From CAZPAN01 sp964428485 (lineage in GTDB: Bacteria > Actinomycetota > Coriobacteriia > Coriobacteriales > CADBOM01): a stretch of DNA of 25,347 bases. Position numbers and translations under genes: made by a program. This document shows, one piece after another, positions 1 through 8,305 of this stretch (position 1 is its first letter; each line of letters opens with the position of its first letter). The notes under the pieces are model-generated. The model was not told where the DNA came from and made no database searches. It worked only from the letters and a program-made list of their open reading frames with translations. The stretch lies in NCBI GenBank assembly GCA_964428485.1, contig CAYRYP010000013.1, forward strand, positions 1-25,347, read 5' to 3'.

Positions 1-1
1 C

Positions 2-1159
2 GAGGAGCGCGGCAACATCACCCGCACCGACTACGGATATTTGGCCAAGGTGGGCATCACGCGCATCCACATGGAGGAGGATGCTGGCAAGATGGTTCAC
101 GTTGGCGGCACCGATGGCAGGATCGCGGGCGCCACACACAGCCTCGTGGACTACAACCGTGCCGGTACTCCGCTCATCGAGCTGGTCACCGAGCCCGATC
201 TGCGCACTCCCGAGGAGGCGCGTCTGTTCATGCAGGAGCTACGCTCGATCCTCCTCTCCTTGGGCATCTCCGACTGCTCGATGGAGGAGGGCTCGATGCG
301 CTGCGACGGCAACGTGAGCCTCAGACGCCGCGGTGAGACCGCATTCGGCACCAAGACCGAGCTCAAGAACATGAACTCCTTCAAGAACCTCCACGACGGC
401 CTCGCCTACGAGATCTGTAGGCAGGCGGAGGTGCTGGAATCCGGCGGGACGATCCGCCAGGAGACCAGGCACTGGGAGCCGGCCACCAAGCGCACCGTCA
501 CGATGAGGGTCAAGGAGACCGCCGACGACTACAGACTTTTTCCCGAGCCTGACCTTGCGCCCTACGATCTCTCCGACGAGTTCGTGGAGAGCGTGCGCGC
601 GAAGCTGCCGGAGCTCCCCAAGCGCAAGCGCGACAGGTTCATGGAGGCCTATGGGCTCACCCGCGCCGAGGCCAACGCCATCTCCTCCGACATGGAGATG
701 GCGGCGTTCTTTGACGAGGCTGCATCGCTTGCGTCCGGAAGCGCCAGAGCCATCGCCAACATGCTCGTGAACGACGTGGCTGCCTACCTCAACTCCAACG
801 GCGTGGATCTCGCCTCCACATCGCTTTACCCGCAGGGTATCGCGGATGTCTGCGCTCTTGTGGCCGACGACTCCATCTCCGCCAAGCAGGGACGCGAGGT
901 CGTGGCCGTGATGGCCGCAGAGGGCGGCAGCGCCGCCGAGATCGTGGAGGCTAGGGGAATGAAGCAGGTCTCCGACGAGTCGCTCATAGTCGATCTGGTG
1001 AAACAGGTCCTCGCCGACAACCCCGATAAGGTCGAGGCCTACAAGGCGGGGAAGACCGGTCTCTCGGGCTTTTTCATCGGGCAGGTCATGAAGGCAACCA
1101 AGGGGCAGGGTAATCCGAAGGTCGTCAGTCGCATCGTCGAGGAGGAGCTGTCTAGGTAG
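2..1159 (+). CDS. gatB: Aspartyl/glutamyl-tRNA(Asn/Gln) amidotransferase subunit B, 5'-truncated by the window edge
   Basis: The reading frame is open from base 2, so the gene starts before the window. About 385 C-terminal residues are present against roughly 480-500 for the family, so about 100 are missing. Visible GatB signatures are ITRIHMEEDAGK near the left edge, the GTKTELKNMNSF block, the DYRLFPEPDLAP block, and a C-terminal YqeY-like tRNA-binding tail containing GLSGFFIGQVMKATKGQ. With GatA and GatC, GatB converts misacylated Asp-tRNA(Asn) or Glu-tRNA(Gln) to the amide form; GatB holds the kinase/transferase site and binds tRNA. gatC and gatA are expected upstream by family context but are not in the window. 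The TTG at 41 is internal, not the start. The gene ends 48 nt before the DUF47 gene with no obvious terminator between them. Confidence 0.95.
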   Translation, partial: EERGNITRTDYGYLAKVGITRIHMEEDAGKMVHVGGTDGRIAGATHSLVDYNRAGTPLIELVTEPDLRTPEEARLFMQELRSILLSLGISDCSMEEGSMRCDGNVSLRRRGETAFGTKTELKNMNSFKNLHDGLAYEICRQAEVLESGGTIRQETRHWEPATKRTVTMRVKETADDYRLFPEPDLAPYDLSDEFVESVRAKLPELPKRKRDRFMEAYGLTRAEANAISSDMEMAAFFDEAASLASGSARAIANMLVNDVAAYLNSNGVDLASTSLYPQGIADVCALVADDSISAKQGREVVAVMAAEGGSAAEIVEARGMKQVSDESLIVDLVKQVLADNPDKVEAYKAGKTGLSGFFIGQVMKATKGQGNPKVVSRIVEEELSR

Positions 1160-1207
1160 AACCGCGCGATCGCCGCAACCGGCGGTCTCGAGTATCAGGA
1201 GGATGTC

Positions 1208-1831
1208 ATGGGAAAGGCCAGGTACGATTACTTCGATGCCATGGAGAGCATCGTTGAGTTCGCATGCAAGGGTGCCGAGAAGCTCGTCTACATCGTGAGA
1301 AACTACGATCACGAGAAGATCTACGAGCAGATGAACGAGATGCACCAGATCGAGAACGACGCCGACATCGTCAACCACGAGATCAACAATAGGCTCGCGG
1401 TGGAGTTCATCACCCCGATCGACCGCGATGACATTCTGGCTTTGGCCCAGTGCCTCGACCAAGTGGTCGACAGCATTGAGGAGCTGGCGATGCGCTTCTA
1501 CATGTACGACATCAAGGAGATGCACCACTCCGCCACCGACATGGTCATGCTCATTGAGAAGTCGGTCAATGCGCTGCGCGTGGCGATGGTCGACTTCAAG
1601 AACTTCAAGAAGTCCAAGACCATCCAGAAGCTCCTCATCGATGTGAGCGACTACGAGGAGGCCGCCGATAAGACCTACGTCGCGGCGCTCCGTAAGCTGC
1701 ATGCGGAGCACCGCGATGACCCGCTGTTCGTCATGGAGTGGGATGCGGTGATCACCAGGATGGAGAAGTGCTGCGACGCCTGTGCCCATGCGGCTGACAT
1801 GATGAGCACCATCATCACGAAAACTTCATAG
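1208..1831 (+). CDS. DUF47 / PhoU-like phosphate-transport accessory protein
   Basis: This 207-residue, almost wholly helical protein has the composition and layout of DUF47 (PhoU_div) proteins: an early acidic/aromatic helix (YDYFDAMESIVEFACKGAEK), the segment IENDADIVNHEINNRL typical of PhoU-like bundles, and FITPIDRDDILAL, a well-conserved family block. Such proteins are normally encoded directly upstream of a PiT-type inorganic phosphate permease and are thought to regulate it from the cytoplasmic face. The start is clear: AGGAGG at 1197-1202 lies 5 nt before ATG 1208. An assembly gap begins 6 nt after the stop codon, so the expected permease cannot be seen. Family assignment is confident; the partnership with PiT is inferred. 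Confidence 0.85.
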   Translation: MGKARYDYFDAMESIVEFACKGAEKLVYIVRNYDHEKIYEQMNEMHQIENDADIVNHEINNRLAVEFITPIDRDDILALAQCLDQVVDSIEELAMRFYMYDIKEMHHSATDMVMLIEKSVNALRVAMVDFKNFKKSKTIQKLLIDVSDYEEAADKTYVAALRKLHAEHRDDPLFVMEWDAVITRMEKCCDACAHAADMMSTIITKTS

Positions 1832-1837
1832 AGACTC

Positions 1838-1937
1838 NNNNNNNNNNNNNNNNNNNNNNNNNNNNNNNNNNNNNNNNNNNNNNNNNNNNNNNNNNNNNNN
1901 NNNNNNNNNNNNNNNNNNNNNNNNNNNNNNNNNNNNN
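1838..1937. other. Assembly gap 1 (100 N)
   Basis: A run of exactly 100 N, the conventional placeholder for a gap of unknown size. The two flanks share no sequence. The true distance between the DUF47 gene and the surface-protein gene is therefore unknown, and at least one gene could be missing here. Confidence 0.98.
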
Positions 1938-1990
1938 GATCGGGATTGGAAACGCGAGGGGAACTGTTTGGAAATGCTTCCTAGGTTTTT

Positions 1991-2016
1991 CCGTAAGGCA
2001 GAAATGCCAGAAACGG
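1991..2016 (+). other. Small leader hairpin upstream of the surface-protein gene
   Basis: Outer arms CCGT (1991-1994) and ACGG (2013-2016) enclose inner arms GGCA (1997-2000) and TGCC (2005-2008) capped by a GAAA tetraloop of the GNRA class. It lies 15 nt upstream of the AGGAGG ribosome-binding site of the surface-protein gene (2031-2036). A T5 run precedes it (1986-1990), but no convincing terminator stem sits before that run. The 5' part of this leader is lost in the assembly gap, so a larger fold cannot be judged. Confidence 0.4.
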
Positions 2017-2041
2017 AGAAACGCGAGTCTAGGAGGCAGAT

Positions 2042-4750
2042 ATGCTGTGGACAAGACACGATCCCACCGGCTTCGGTGGATCGTCTGAACGCGGTGTGCG
2101 CACCGTAGGGCACCAGGATTCGAGGGGTACGCCGGCAACGTCTCGGCGTCGAGCGCCCGATTCGGGGGTCACGGCGCGTGTGCTCGCGATTGTGCTGGGG
2201 GCACTGATGGCACTGGGGTTCGTGCTGCCCTTACAGGCCGATGCCGCCGTCACCATTCCACAGACGGAGGCGGGAATCCCGGCTCAGATGGACTCTCAGA
2301 AATATAGCGAGACGGTCCAGGTTCCAGTCACGCTTTACGACTACGGGAATATGGTCGGCGACACATGGATCACCAACGATCCCACCGTGTTGAACCAGGG
2401 ACTCGCCGGTGGGAATGGAGTGGCGCTCTCCGATCTCCCGAAGACCATGAGGTTCTGGGACTACCAGTGGCGGAAGTGGGATCCGGCCGGAGATCCATCG
2501 TCGATGTTTGACAGCAACGGCAATATTCTCAGGGGTGGGTACTTCGCATGGGGTCTATTCGAGCGCGAGTTCACCGACTGGTCGAGTGTGATCGCAGTTC
2601 CCTCTAGGGACCTGTTCGGAAAGTCGGAGGAATCCTGCTCGTACGACGGCAAGGTGTTCAAGCAGGTCTTCGACGGCGTGATGATGGATTTCAGCTACGA
2701 TCCCACGACGAACACCTACCACTACTCCTCCAACGAGTCGTCGGCCACCTTCAACGGAACTGACCGGATTATCAAGACCGAGCTCGGCAGCGACGCCACC
2801 ACAGACGATGTCGGGTTCTGGCCCTTCGGGAAGAACAAGGTCCACTTCGGGATGACGATGGACTTTACCTTTTACCTGCCCAGTGAGGAGTACCTGGCGT
2901 CCAATGAATACTACTTCGCCTTTTCCGGTGATGACGACCTGGTCGTTTATGTCGACGATAAACTCGCGCTCGACCTGGGAGGCGCCCATCCCGCCACTGC
3001 GGGCTACATAGACTTCGCCAACGAGATCGTGGTCTACGGCAAGTGCTCGTACCAGAGCTTCCTCGATTGCTTCGAGGACTCGATCGCCTCCTCGGGGATC
3101 GAGATGAAGCGCAGCGGATTCGAACAGGCTGGAGTCGACTGGAACATGGAGACCCTAGGCTACGTCACCTTCGAGGAGCTCGGCATCGACTTGGAGAACT
3201 CCTCCGAGCACCAGTTCAGGCTGGCATACCTTGAGAGGGGAGGCGACGCCTCCAACCTGATGATCGAAATGAACATGGAGCTATCCGCGCAGGTGGACTA
3301 CGAGGTCGTAGGCGACGTTGCTCCTAATCCCAGCTACACCGACTCCGTGCCGGTCGAGAATTCCAAGCTGCACGTGGGCGACGCCTACACTGCACTTCCT
3401 GGCCTTTCCACCGACGACCCGGGGTACACGTTCGCCGGATGGTTCGAGGATTTTGAATGCAAGGTCCCTTGGGAGGATGGGACGGCGTTAGTCGCGACCA
3501 ACACCACGCTCTACGGGAAGTGGTACTACGGTAAGGCGATCAAATCGTCAGACCCGTCTCCCGGGCAGATTGTAGTCCCGATGCAGGAGGTGAGTTACAC
3601 CGTCTCCTACGTAAACGAGAAGGACTACTCCGAGAAGGTTCGGATAACCGATCAGATCCCCGAACTCACCGCATACGTCGATGGCAGTGCTATGGCGATC
3701 GACGCTTCCGGATTGGGGGTGATTACGGAGAACGTGGACGACGGTGGCAGCGGGAGTGTGGAGTGCGTCTGGGAGAGCGTGGCTCCTGGAGAGCAGGTGT
3801 CGTTGCAGTTCAGCGTGATCATAGATATGGAGGCTGCGGGACTAGAGATATCCAACGACGCGACCGTAGATATCGACGACGGCGCGATCGTCTACACGAC
3901 CCCGTTGGTGAAGCATCCGGTTGACGACCCGGTGCTGTACATATGGAAGTCCTCCGATCCACCTAGCGGAAGCGAAGTTGAGACCGGGGACACCATCTTC
4001 TACACGATCACCGTGGCAAATGGGTCCAACGCTGCTATCGGGAACATCGTGATCAGCGACCCCATCCCCGAGGGCACTACTCTTGTCGAGGACTCCGTAT
4101 CGCACTGGATAGGCAGCGTCGATTACCCGGTGGATGGCGACATGTCCGACTTCGCGGAGGGCATATTCCCGATCGCGGAAGCCGATGAGGCGACCTCCTA
4201 CGAGAGCGGGGTGCAAACCTCCGTTCTCAAGACCGACGAACTCTTGAATGTCGACCCTGTTGCGAGTTCCGAGTCCTATACCGCGTACAGCTCGCAGGTG
4301 GTGTCCGGGGTCGAGGACGGCGAGATTCGCGTCGATATCGCGACGCTCGATCCTGGGATGGGGGTCAGCATGGTGTTTGCGGTGACGGTTGACGAGATGG
4401 ACGAGCCAGGCACGCGCGAGATCGTCAACGTCGCGCAGGTGGACTCTCCCTCGCTGCCGGGTGGCCCGGTGAGTTCCAACGAGACGGTTCACAACCAGGA
4501 GCTCGTCGAGCAACAGATCTCGACTACGGGCGGCAAGAAGAACACAGGCCTGCCCACCACGGGCGATGTGGTGTGGCCCATAGCCATTGCGCTGATATGC
4601 GTTGGCGCAGGGATAGCGGCCCTGGTTGCAACGCTCAGGTCTGCGAGGTCGAATCGCGCCACGACCGGTGCGCGTGCAGCTGATCGCGACGATGCGCGAC
4701 GCTCCCGTGACAGATCGGGAACCAACAGTCCCACTGGCAGCGGAGGGTGA
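2042..4750 (+). CDS. LPXTG-anchored surface protein with fibro-slime, InlB-type and DUF11-like domains
   Basis: A 902-residue exported wall protein. An unusually long, Arg-rich N-terminal region (about 45 residues) precedes a hydrophobic signal segment (about 46-66) with likely cleavage near ADA-A at 69. Around residues 275-330 is a fibro-slime/PA14-like module with the acidic block FSGDDDLVVYVDDKLALDLGG. Residues about 440-493 form an InlB B-repeat-like unit (YTFAGWFEDFECK, ending in LYGKW). Two DUF11-like repeats follow, from about 497 and about 635, each beginning with a KSSDP segment. The sorting signal is LPTTG at 837-841, then a membrane segment 843-865 and a hydrophilic, Arg-rich tail of about 37 residues, longer than usual. 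AGGAGG at 2031-2036 lies 5 nt before ATG 2042. Probable role is adhesin or pilus-like wall protein; the ligand is unknown. No sortase or pilin neighbour is visible. Confidence 0.85.
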   Translation: MLWTRHDPTGFGGSSERGVRTVGHQDSRGTPATSRRRAPDSGVTARVLAIVLGALMALGFVLPLQADAAVTIPQTEAGIPAQMDSQKYSETVQVPVTLYDYGNMVGDTWITNDPTVLNQGLAGGNGVALSDLPKTMRFWDYQWRKWDPAGDPSSMFDSNGNILRGGYFAWGLFEREFTDWSSVIAVPSRDLFGKSEESCSYDGKVFKQVFDGVMMDFSYDPTTNTYHYSSNESSATFNGTDRIIKTELGSDATTDDVGFWPFGKNKVHFGMTMDFTFYLPSEEYLASNEYYFAFSGDDDLVVYVDDKLALDLGGAHPATAGYIDFANEIVVYGKCSYQSFLDCFEDSIASSGIEMKRSGFEQAGVDWNMETLGYVTFEELGIDLENSSEHQFRLAYLERGGDASNLMIEMNMELSAQVDYEVVGDVAPNPSYTDSVPVENSKLHVGDAYTALPGLSTDDPGYTFAGWFEDFECKVPWEDGTALVATNTTLYGKWYYGKAIKSSDPSPGQIVVPMQEVSYTVSYVNEKDYSEKVRITDQIPELTAYVDGSAMAIDASGLGVITENVDDGGSGSVECVWESVAPGEQVSLQFSVIIDMEAAGLEISNDATVDIDDGAIVYTTPLVKHPVDDPVLYIWKSSDPPSGSEVETGDTIFYTITVANGSNAAIGNIVISDPIPEGTTLVEDSVSHWIGSVDYPVDGDMSDFAEGIFPIAEADEATSYESGVQTSVLKTDELLNVDPVASSESYTAYSSQVVSGVEDGEIRVDIATLDPGMGVSMVFAVTVDEMDEPGTREIVNVAQVDSPSLPGGPVSSNETVHNQELVEQQISTTGGKKNTGLPTTGDVVWPIAIALICVGAGIAALVATLRSARSNRATTGARAADRDDARRSRDRSGTNSPTGSGG

Positions 4751-4779
4751 TGAGGAGGCGGAATCCGCCGATAGACGTC

Positions 4780-4788
4780 TGCTATAGT
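4780..4788 (+). promoter_or_regulatory. Extended -10 promoter for hisS
   Basis: TGC-TATAGT matches an extended -10 element (TGn plus a 5/6 match to TATAAT), 68 nt upstream of the chosen hisS start. No good -35 hexamer is seen at the usual spacing. A short inverted repeat (GGCGG at 4757-4761, CCGCC at 4765-4769) lies just upstream, but no T-run follows, so a terminator for the surface-protein gene is not supported. Confidence 0.5.
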
Positions 4789-4855
4789 TTCCTAGGCAAA
4801 CGGCTGGTTTTGCAGAGTCTTGAAGTTTGTAGTTTCGGCAAGGAGGGCGCAGGAG

Positions 4856-6172
4856 ATGGCGTTCAAGGCACCTAGGGGAACCGAGGACCTACTGGGGGGC
4901 GACATCCTAGCATGGGAGGCCATGCAGGCAATAGCCAAGGAGATCTTCTCTCTTTACGGATACACCATGGTGGAGACCCCGATATTCGAGCACCTGGAGG
5001 TCTTTGCTAGGGGGATGGGGGAGGCCACCGACGTGGTCGACAAGGAGATGTTCCACACCCTGTCCAAGAACGCGTTCGACAAGGTGGCGTCGGGCGAGCC
5101 CCTCGACCACGACCAGAACCTCGCACTGCGTCCGGAGGGTACCGCGGGAGTGGTCAGGTGCGTGGTGGAGCACAACCTGGTGCCAACCGGAGGTCCGGTG
5201 CAGAAGCTCATGTACATGGGGCAGATGTTTCGCTGCGAACGCCAGCAGAAGGGCAGGCTAAGGCAGTTCCATCAGATCGGCGCCGAGTGCATAGGCGCCG
5301 AGGATCCCTCCTCCGACGCCGAGATGATAATCATGCTTCTCAGGTTCTACGAGGCGGTGGGAGTGCCGCGCGAATCGATGAGGGTGCTACTCAACTCCAT
5401 GGGAGATGACGAGTGCAGACCCGCATACAGGCAGACCATCCGGGACTACATCCTAGATCACGCCGACGGGCTGTGCGATGACTGCAGGAGACGTGCGCAG
5501 ACCAACCCGCTGAGGGCCTTCGATTGCAAGAAGGAGGGGTGCGCAAAGGTCATGGATGGCGCGCCGAAGATCTCGGAGAGCCTCTGCGACGACTGCCGCG
5601 ACCACTATGACAAGGTAAAGTGCTATCTGGACATGGCCGGCGTGGTCTACGAGGAGGATCCGAGGCTGGTGCGCGGGTTGGACTACTACACCCGCACGGT
5701 TTTCGAGGTACAGGCGGATTACGGCCTCGGCTCGCAAAATGCGATCGGGGGCGGGGGTCGATACGACAAGCTCGTCGAGGTCATGGGCGGAAAGCCCACT
5801 CCCGGCATCGGCTTTGCCCTCGGTTTCGAGCGCACCTACCTCGCTCTTCAGGCCGCAGGTGCCAAGATCGGACGAGCCCCCGCAAACCCTGTGTACGTGG
5901 CCAGGGTCGATTCGAGCTGCGATGCCGAGGCGTTTAGGCTGGTGTCGCAGCTTCGCGACATCGGGGTCGCGGCGGAGATGGACCACCAGGGGCGCTCCCT
6001 CAAGTCGCAGTTCAAGCAGGCCAACAGGCTAGGCAGCGCATACACCGTGGTACTTGGACCCGACGAGCTCTCCGAGGGATGTGGCACAATCCGCTCCATG
6101 GACAGTCACGAGGAGCGTAAGGTGGCCTTGGGCGAAATTGCGTCCACGATAGCAGCGGAGCTTGAGGTGTGA
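4856..6172 (+). CDS. hisS: Histidyl-tRNA synthetase
   Basis: Class II aminoacyl-tRNA synthetase of 438 residues that charges tRNA(His) in the cytoplasm. Motifs seen in order: the N-terminal FKAPRGTEDLL, ALRPEGT, motif 2 with RQFHQIGAE, the insertion domain with CxxC pairs around NPLRAFDCK, the histidine-binding block LVRGLDYYTRTVFEV, GGGGRYD, motif 3 GIGFALGFER, and a C-terminal anticodon-binding domain. The frame is open back to ATG-less codons at 4820, but ATG 4856 is preferred: it gives the family N-terminus MAFKAPRGTEDLL, and AAGGAGG at 4840-4846 is correctly placed. The cysteine-rich insertion is a normal feature of this HisRS branch. aspS follows after 187 nt with its own promoter; hisS-aspS adjacency is common in Gram-positive bacteria. 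Confidence 0.96.
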   Translation: MAFKAPRGTEDLLGGDILAWEAMQAIAKEIFSLYGYTMVETPIFEHLEVFARGMGEATDVVDKEMFHTLSKNAFDKVASGEPLDHDQNLALRPEGTAGVVRCVVEHNLVPTGGPVQKLMYMGQMFRCERQQKGRLRQFHQIGAECIGAEDPSSDAEMIIMLLRFYEAVGVPRESMRVLLNSMGDDECRPAYRQTIRDYILDHADGLCDDCRRRAQTNPLRAFDCKKEGCAKVMDGAPKISESLCDDCRDHYDKVKCYLDMAGVVYEEDPRLVRGLDYYTRTVFEVQADYGLGSQNAIGGGGRYDKLVEVMGGKPTPGIGFALGFERTYLALQAAGAKIGRAPANPVYVARVDSSCDAEAFRLVSQLRDIGVAAEMDHQGRSLKSQFKQANRLGSAYTVVLGPDELSEGCGTIRSMDSHEERKVALGEIASTIAAELEV

Positions 6173-6250
6173 CGATGCACGCTTCTCACGTCGGCTGAGG
6201 CCCCGTGGCTCGAAAACAGGGCCGTCAAGGGTCGGGAACGCGCCGGCGTG

Positions 6251-6259
6251 TGGAATAAT
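6251..6259 (+). promoter_or_regulatory. Extended -10 promoter for aspS
   Basis: TGG-AATAAT is a TGn-extended -10 (5/6 to TATAAT) followed by CG. It lies 101 nt upstream of the aspS start and just upstream of the leader hairpin at 6294-6325. There is no recognisable -35 at 16-18 nt. Confidence 0.5.
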
Positions 6260-6293
6260 CGAATGTTGCGTTCAGTTTCTAGATGAGACCAGC

Positions 6294-6325
6294 GCGGGGC
6301 GTCCCGGGAGACCGGGTCGCCCCGC
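6294..6325 (+). promoter_or_regulatory. GNRA-capped hairpin in the aspS leader
   Basis: Outer arms GCGGGGCG (6294-6301) and CGCCCCGC (6318-6325) pair perfectly over 8 bp. A T/T mismatch follows, then inner arms CCCGG (6303-6307) and CCGGG (6312-6316) pair over 5 bp around a GAGA tetraloop (GNRA class). The hairpin lies between the aspS promoter and its ribosome-binding site (AGGAGA, 6345-6350). No T-run follows it, so it is not an ordinary terminator. No T-box sequence is present. Its function is unknown; regulation of aspS or transcript stabilisation are possible. Confidence 0.65.
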
Positions 6326-6359
6326 TTGCGGACGGCAGATTGATAGGAGACGTTGAAGG

Positions 6360-8132
6360 ATGTCAGAGAACTCCAGATACTCCATGCACACTCACAGCTG
6401 CGGCGAGCTCACGCCCGACGATATCGACCAGGAGGTTAGGCTTACCGGATGGGTCGCCCGCAGGCGCGACCACGGCGGGCTGATATTCATCGACCTGCGC
6501 GACAGGGACGGCTACACCCAGTGCACCTTCGACCCTGGGTACTCCGGGGAGGCGTTCGCGCTGGCCGAGAAGGTCAGGCCCGAATGGACCGTCATGATCA
6601 CCGGCAAGGTCAGGCACAGGCCGGACGACACCGAGAACGAGTCGCTGGCGACCGGTCAGATCGAGGTCGAGGCTCACGCCATGGAGGTTCTCTCTGAGTC
6701 CAAGACCCCGCCGTTTCTGATCGAGGACGGCATCGACACCGATGAGCTAACGAGACTGCGCTGGCGCTACCTCGACATACGCAGGCCCGAGGTGCTCTCC
6801 GCGCTCAGGATGCGCTCCACTATCACCACCGCGATGCGCGTGGCGCTCACGAAGAGAGGGTTTATCGAGGTCGAGACCCCGATACTGGGCAAGTCCACCC
6901 CCGAGGGCGCGCGCGACTTCATAGTGCCCTCGAGACTCAACCCTGGCAGGTTCTACGCGCTGCCGCAGTCGCCGCAGCTGTTCAAACAGCTGCTTATGGT
7001 GGGCGGGATCGAGCGCTACTACCAGATTGCCAGATGCTTCCGCGACGAGGATCTCCGCGCCGACCGCCAACCCGAGTTCACCCAGCTCGATATCGAGATG
7101 AGCTTCGTGACCCAGGACGACATCATGCAGATGATGGAGGACGTGATGTCTGAGGTTCTCGAGACCGCTGGGATCGAGCACGAGTTCCCGCTGCCCAGGA
7201 TCAGCTGGCGCGAGGCCATGGACCGCTTTGGCTGTGACAGGCCCGACGTGCGCTTCGGCATGGAACTTGTGGACCTCTCCAATGTGGTCGCGGGATGCGG
7301 GTTCAAGGTGTTCACCGGTGCGCTCGATAAGGGTGGTGTCGTCAAGGCTATCAACGTTAAGGGAGCTGGGGACTGGTCTCGCGGTGAGATCGACAAGCTC
7401 GGAAACGTCGCCGCCGACAATGGCGCGAAGGGCATGGCTTGGATCGCCTATACCTCTGCAGGCGACGAGAAGTCGCCGATTATCAAGTTTTTGGGAGACG
7501 AGGTCCACGCGGCTATCAAGCAGGCTATGGGGGTCGAGCCCGGCGACCTCGTCCTGTTTGCGGCCGACTCATTCGAGGTGGCCAGCGCGGTTCTCAGCGC
7601 CCTGCGCCTCCATACCGCCGATCTTCTCGGGATCGAGAGGAACGGCCACGCGCTGCTCTGGGTTACTAGCTTCCCGATGTTTATCTACGATGAGGACGAG
7701 GGGCGCTACAACGCCAACCACCATCCCTTCACTAGGATTCTCGACGAGGATCTCGACAAGATCGAGAGCGATCCGCTGGCGTGCGGCAGCTACTCCTACG
7801 ACCTGGTGATGGACGGGTTCGAGGTCGGTGGCGGAACGATGCGTATCCACACCCCCGAGCTCCAGATGAGGGTCCTGCGCACGCTCGGGTTCACCGAGGA
7901 GCAGGCTGAGGAGCAGTTCGGCTTTTTGATGGAGGCCCTGTCGTTCGGCGCGCCGCCGCACGGTGGGATTGCGCTCGGCCTTGATCGGATTGCAATGCTA
8001 ATCGGGGGCTACAGCTCGATCCGCGATGTCATCGCATTCCCCAAGACCTCCAGCGGCGCCGACCCGATGACGGGTGCTCCCGGCGAGGTCTCCGCAAGGC
8101 AGCTCAAGGAGGCCAACATCTCTCTTAGGTAG
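6360..8132 (+). CDS. aspS: Aspartyl-tRNA synthetase (bacterial type, possibly non-discriminating)
   Basis: Class IIb synthetase of 590 residues, the normal bacterial length. It has an N-terminal OB-fold anticodon domain (GWVARRRDHGGLIFIDLRD, from residue 30), the catalytic core with TPEGARDF, ALPQSPQLFKQLLM and FRDEDLRADRQPEFTQLD, the bacterial GAD insertion domain, and motif 3 near GGIALGLDRIAML. ATG 6360 is supported by AGGAGA at 6345-6350. The anticodon loop reads RRRDHGG, with His38 at the position where E. coli has Leu; His at this site is associated with non-discriminating enzymes that also charge tRNA(Asn). The gatB gene in the same window shows that the transamidation route exists. 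Discrimination status remains inference. The gene ends in a strong terminator at 8162-8202. Confidence 0.96.
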   Translation: MSENSRYSMHTHSCGELTPDDIDQEVRLTGWVARRRDHGGLIFIDLRDRDGYTQCTFDPGYSGEAFALAEKVRPEWTVMITGKVRHRPDDTENESLATGQIEVEAHAMEVLSESKTPPFLIEDGIDTDELTRLRWRYLDIRRPEVLSALRMRSTITTAMRVALTKRGFIEVETPILGKSTPEGARDFIVPSRLNPGRFYALPQSPQLFKQLLMVGGIERYYQIARCFRDEDLRADRQPEFTQLDIEMSFVTQDDIMQMMEDVMSEVLETAGIEHEFPLPRISWREAMDRFGCDRPDVRFGMELVDLSNVVAGCGFKVFTGALDKGGVVKAINVKGAGDWSRGEIDKLGNVAADNGAKGMAWIAYTSAGDEKSPIIKFLGDEVHAAIKQAMGVEPGDLVLFAADSFEVASAVLSALRLHTADLLGIERNGHALLWVTSFPMFIYDEDEGRYNANHHPFTRILDEDLDKIESDPLACGSYSYDLVMDGFEVGGGTMRIHTPELQMRVLRTLGFTEEQAEEQFGFLMEALSFGAPPHGGIALGLDRIAMLIGGYSSIRDVIAFPKTSSGADPMTGAPGEVSARQLKEANISLR

Positions 8133-8161
8133 CTTCATCCATCAGCGTCACAGACTGCCAT

Positions 8162-8202
8162 CGGGGTCGGGTCCGCGTTCGTGGAACCGGCCTCGTTCTT
8201 TT
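8162..8202 (+). terminator. Intrinsic terminator after aspS
   Basis: The arms 8162-8176 and 8181-8195 pair over 15 positions with one mismatch (G8171/A8186) and a few G.U pairs, around a GTTC tetraloop at 8177-8180. The T-rich tract TTCTTTT (8196-8202) follows directly. It starts 30 nt after the aspS stop codon and separates aspS from the toxin-antitoxin promoter. Confidence 0.8.
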
Positions 8203-8259
8203 CGCGCCCCAGCATCGTTACGCGTCAGCACTGCGTGCGGTGCGACCAGCGAGCATGTC

Positions 8260-8292
8260 TGCTAGAATATGTTGTACGCAAAACGTTGTACG
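8260..8292 (+). promoter_or_regulatory. Promoter and tandem-repeat operator of the toxin-antitoxin cassette
   Basis: TGC-TAGAAT (8260-8268) is an extended -10 element. Directly downstream, the octamer GTTGTACG occurs twice (8271-8278 and 8285-8292), 14 bp apart start to start, covering the presumed transcription start. This is where a ribbon-helix-helix antitoxin would bind to repress its own operon. The ribosome-binding site AAGGGA (8293-8298) follows immediately. The promoter and repeat are seen; the operator role is inferred. Confidence 0.55.
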
Positions 8293-8305
8293 AAGGGAAC
8301 CCAAG

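Noticed and set aside
239..1789. Long open frame of 516 codons on the minus strand
   Set aside because: It lies antisense to gatB and the DUF47 gene, spans their intergenic space, and has His/Val/Leu-rich shadow composition with no family motif. Similar minus-strand shadows at 10088-10930, 10920-11876 and 12981-13973 were rejected for the same reason.
4757..4769. GGCGG-AAT-CCGCC hairpin as terminator of the surface-protein gene
   Set aside because: The stem is only 5 bp and no T-run follows.
4820..4855. Upstream start for hisS giving 12 extra residues
   Set aside because: ATG 4856 has a well-placed AAGGAGG and the conserved HisRS N-terminus.
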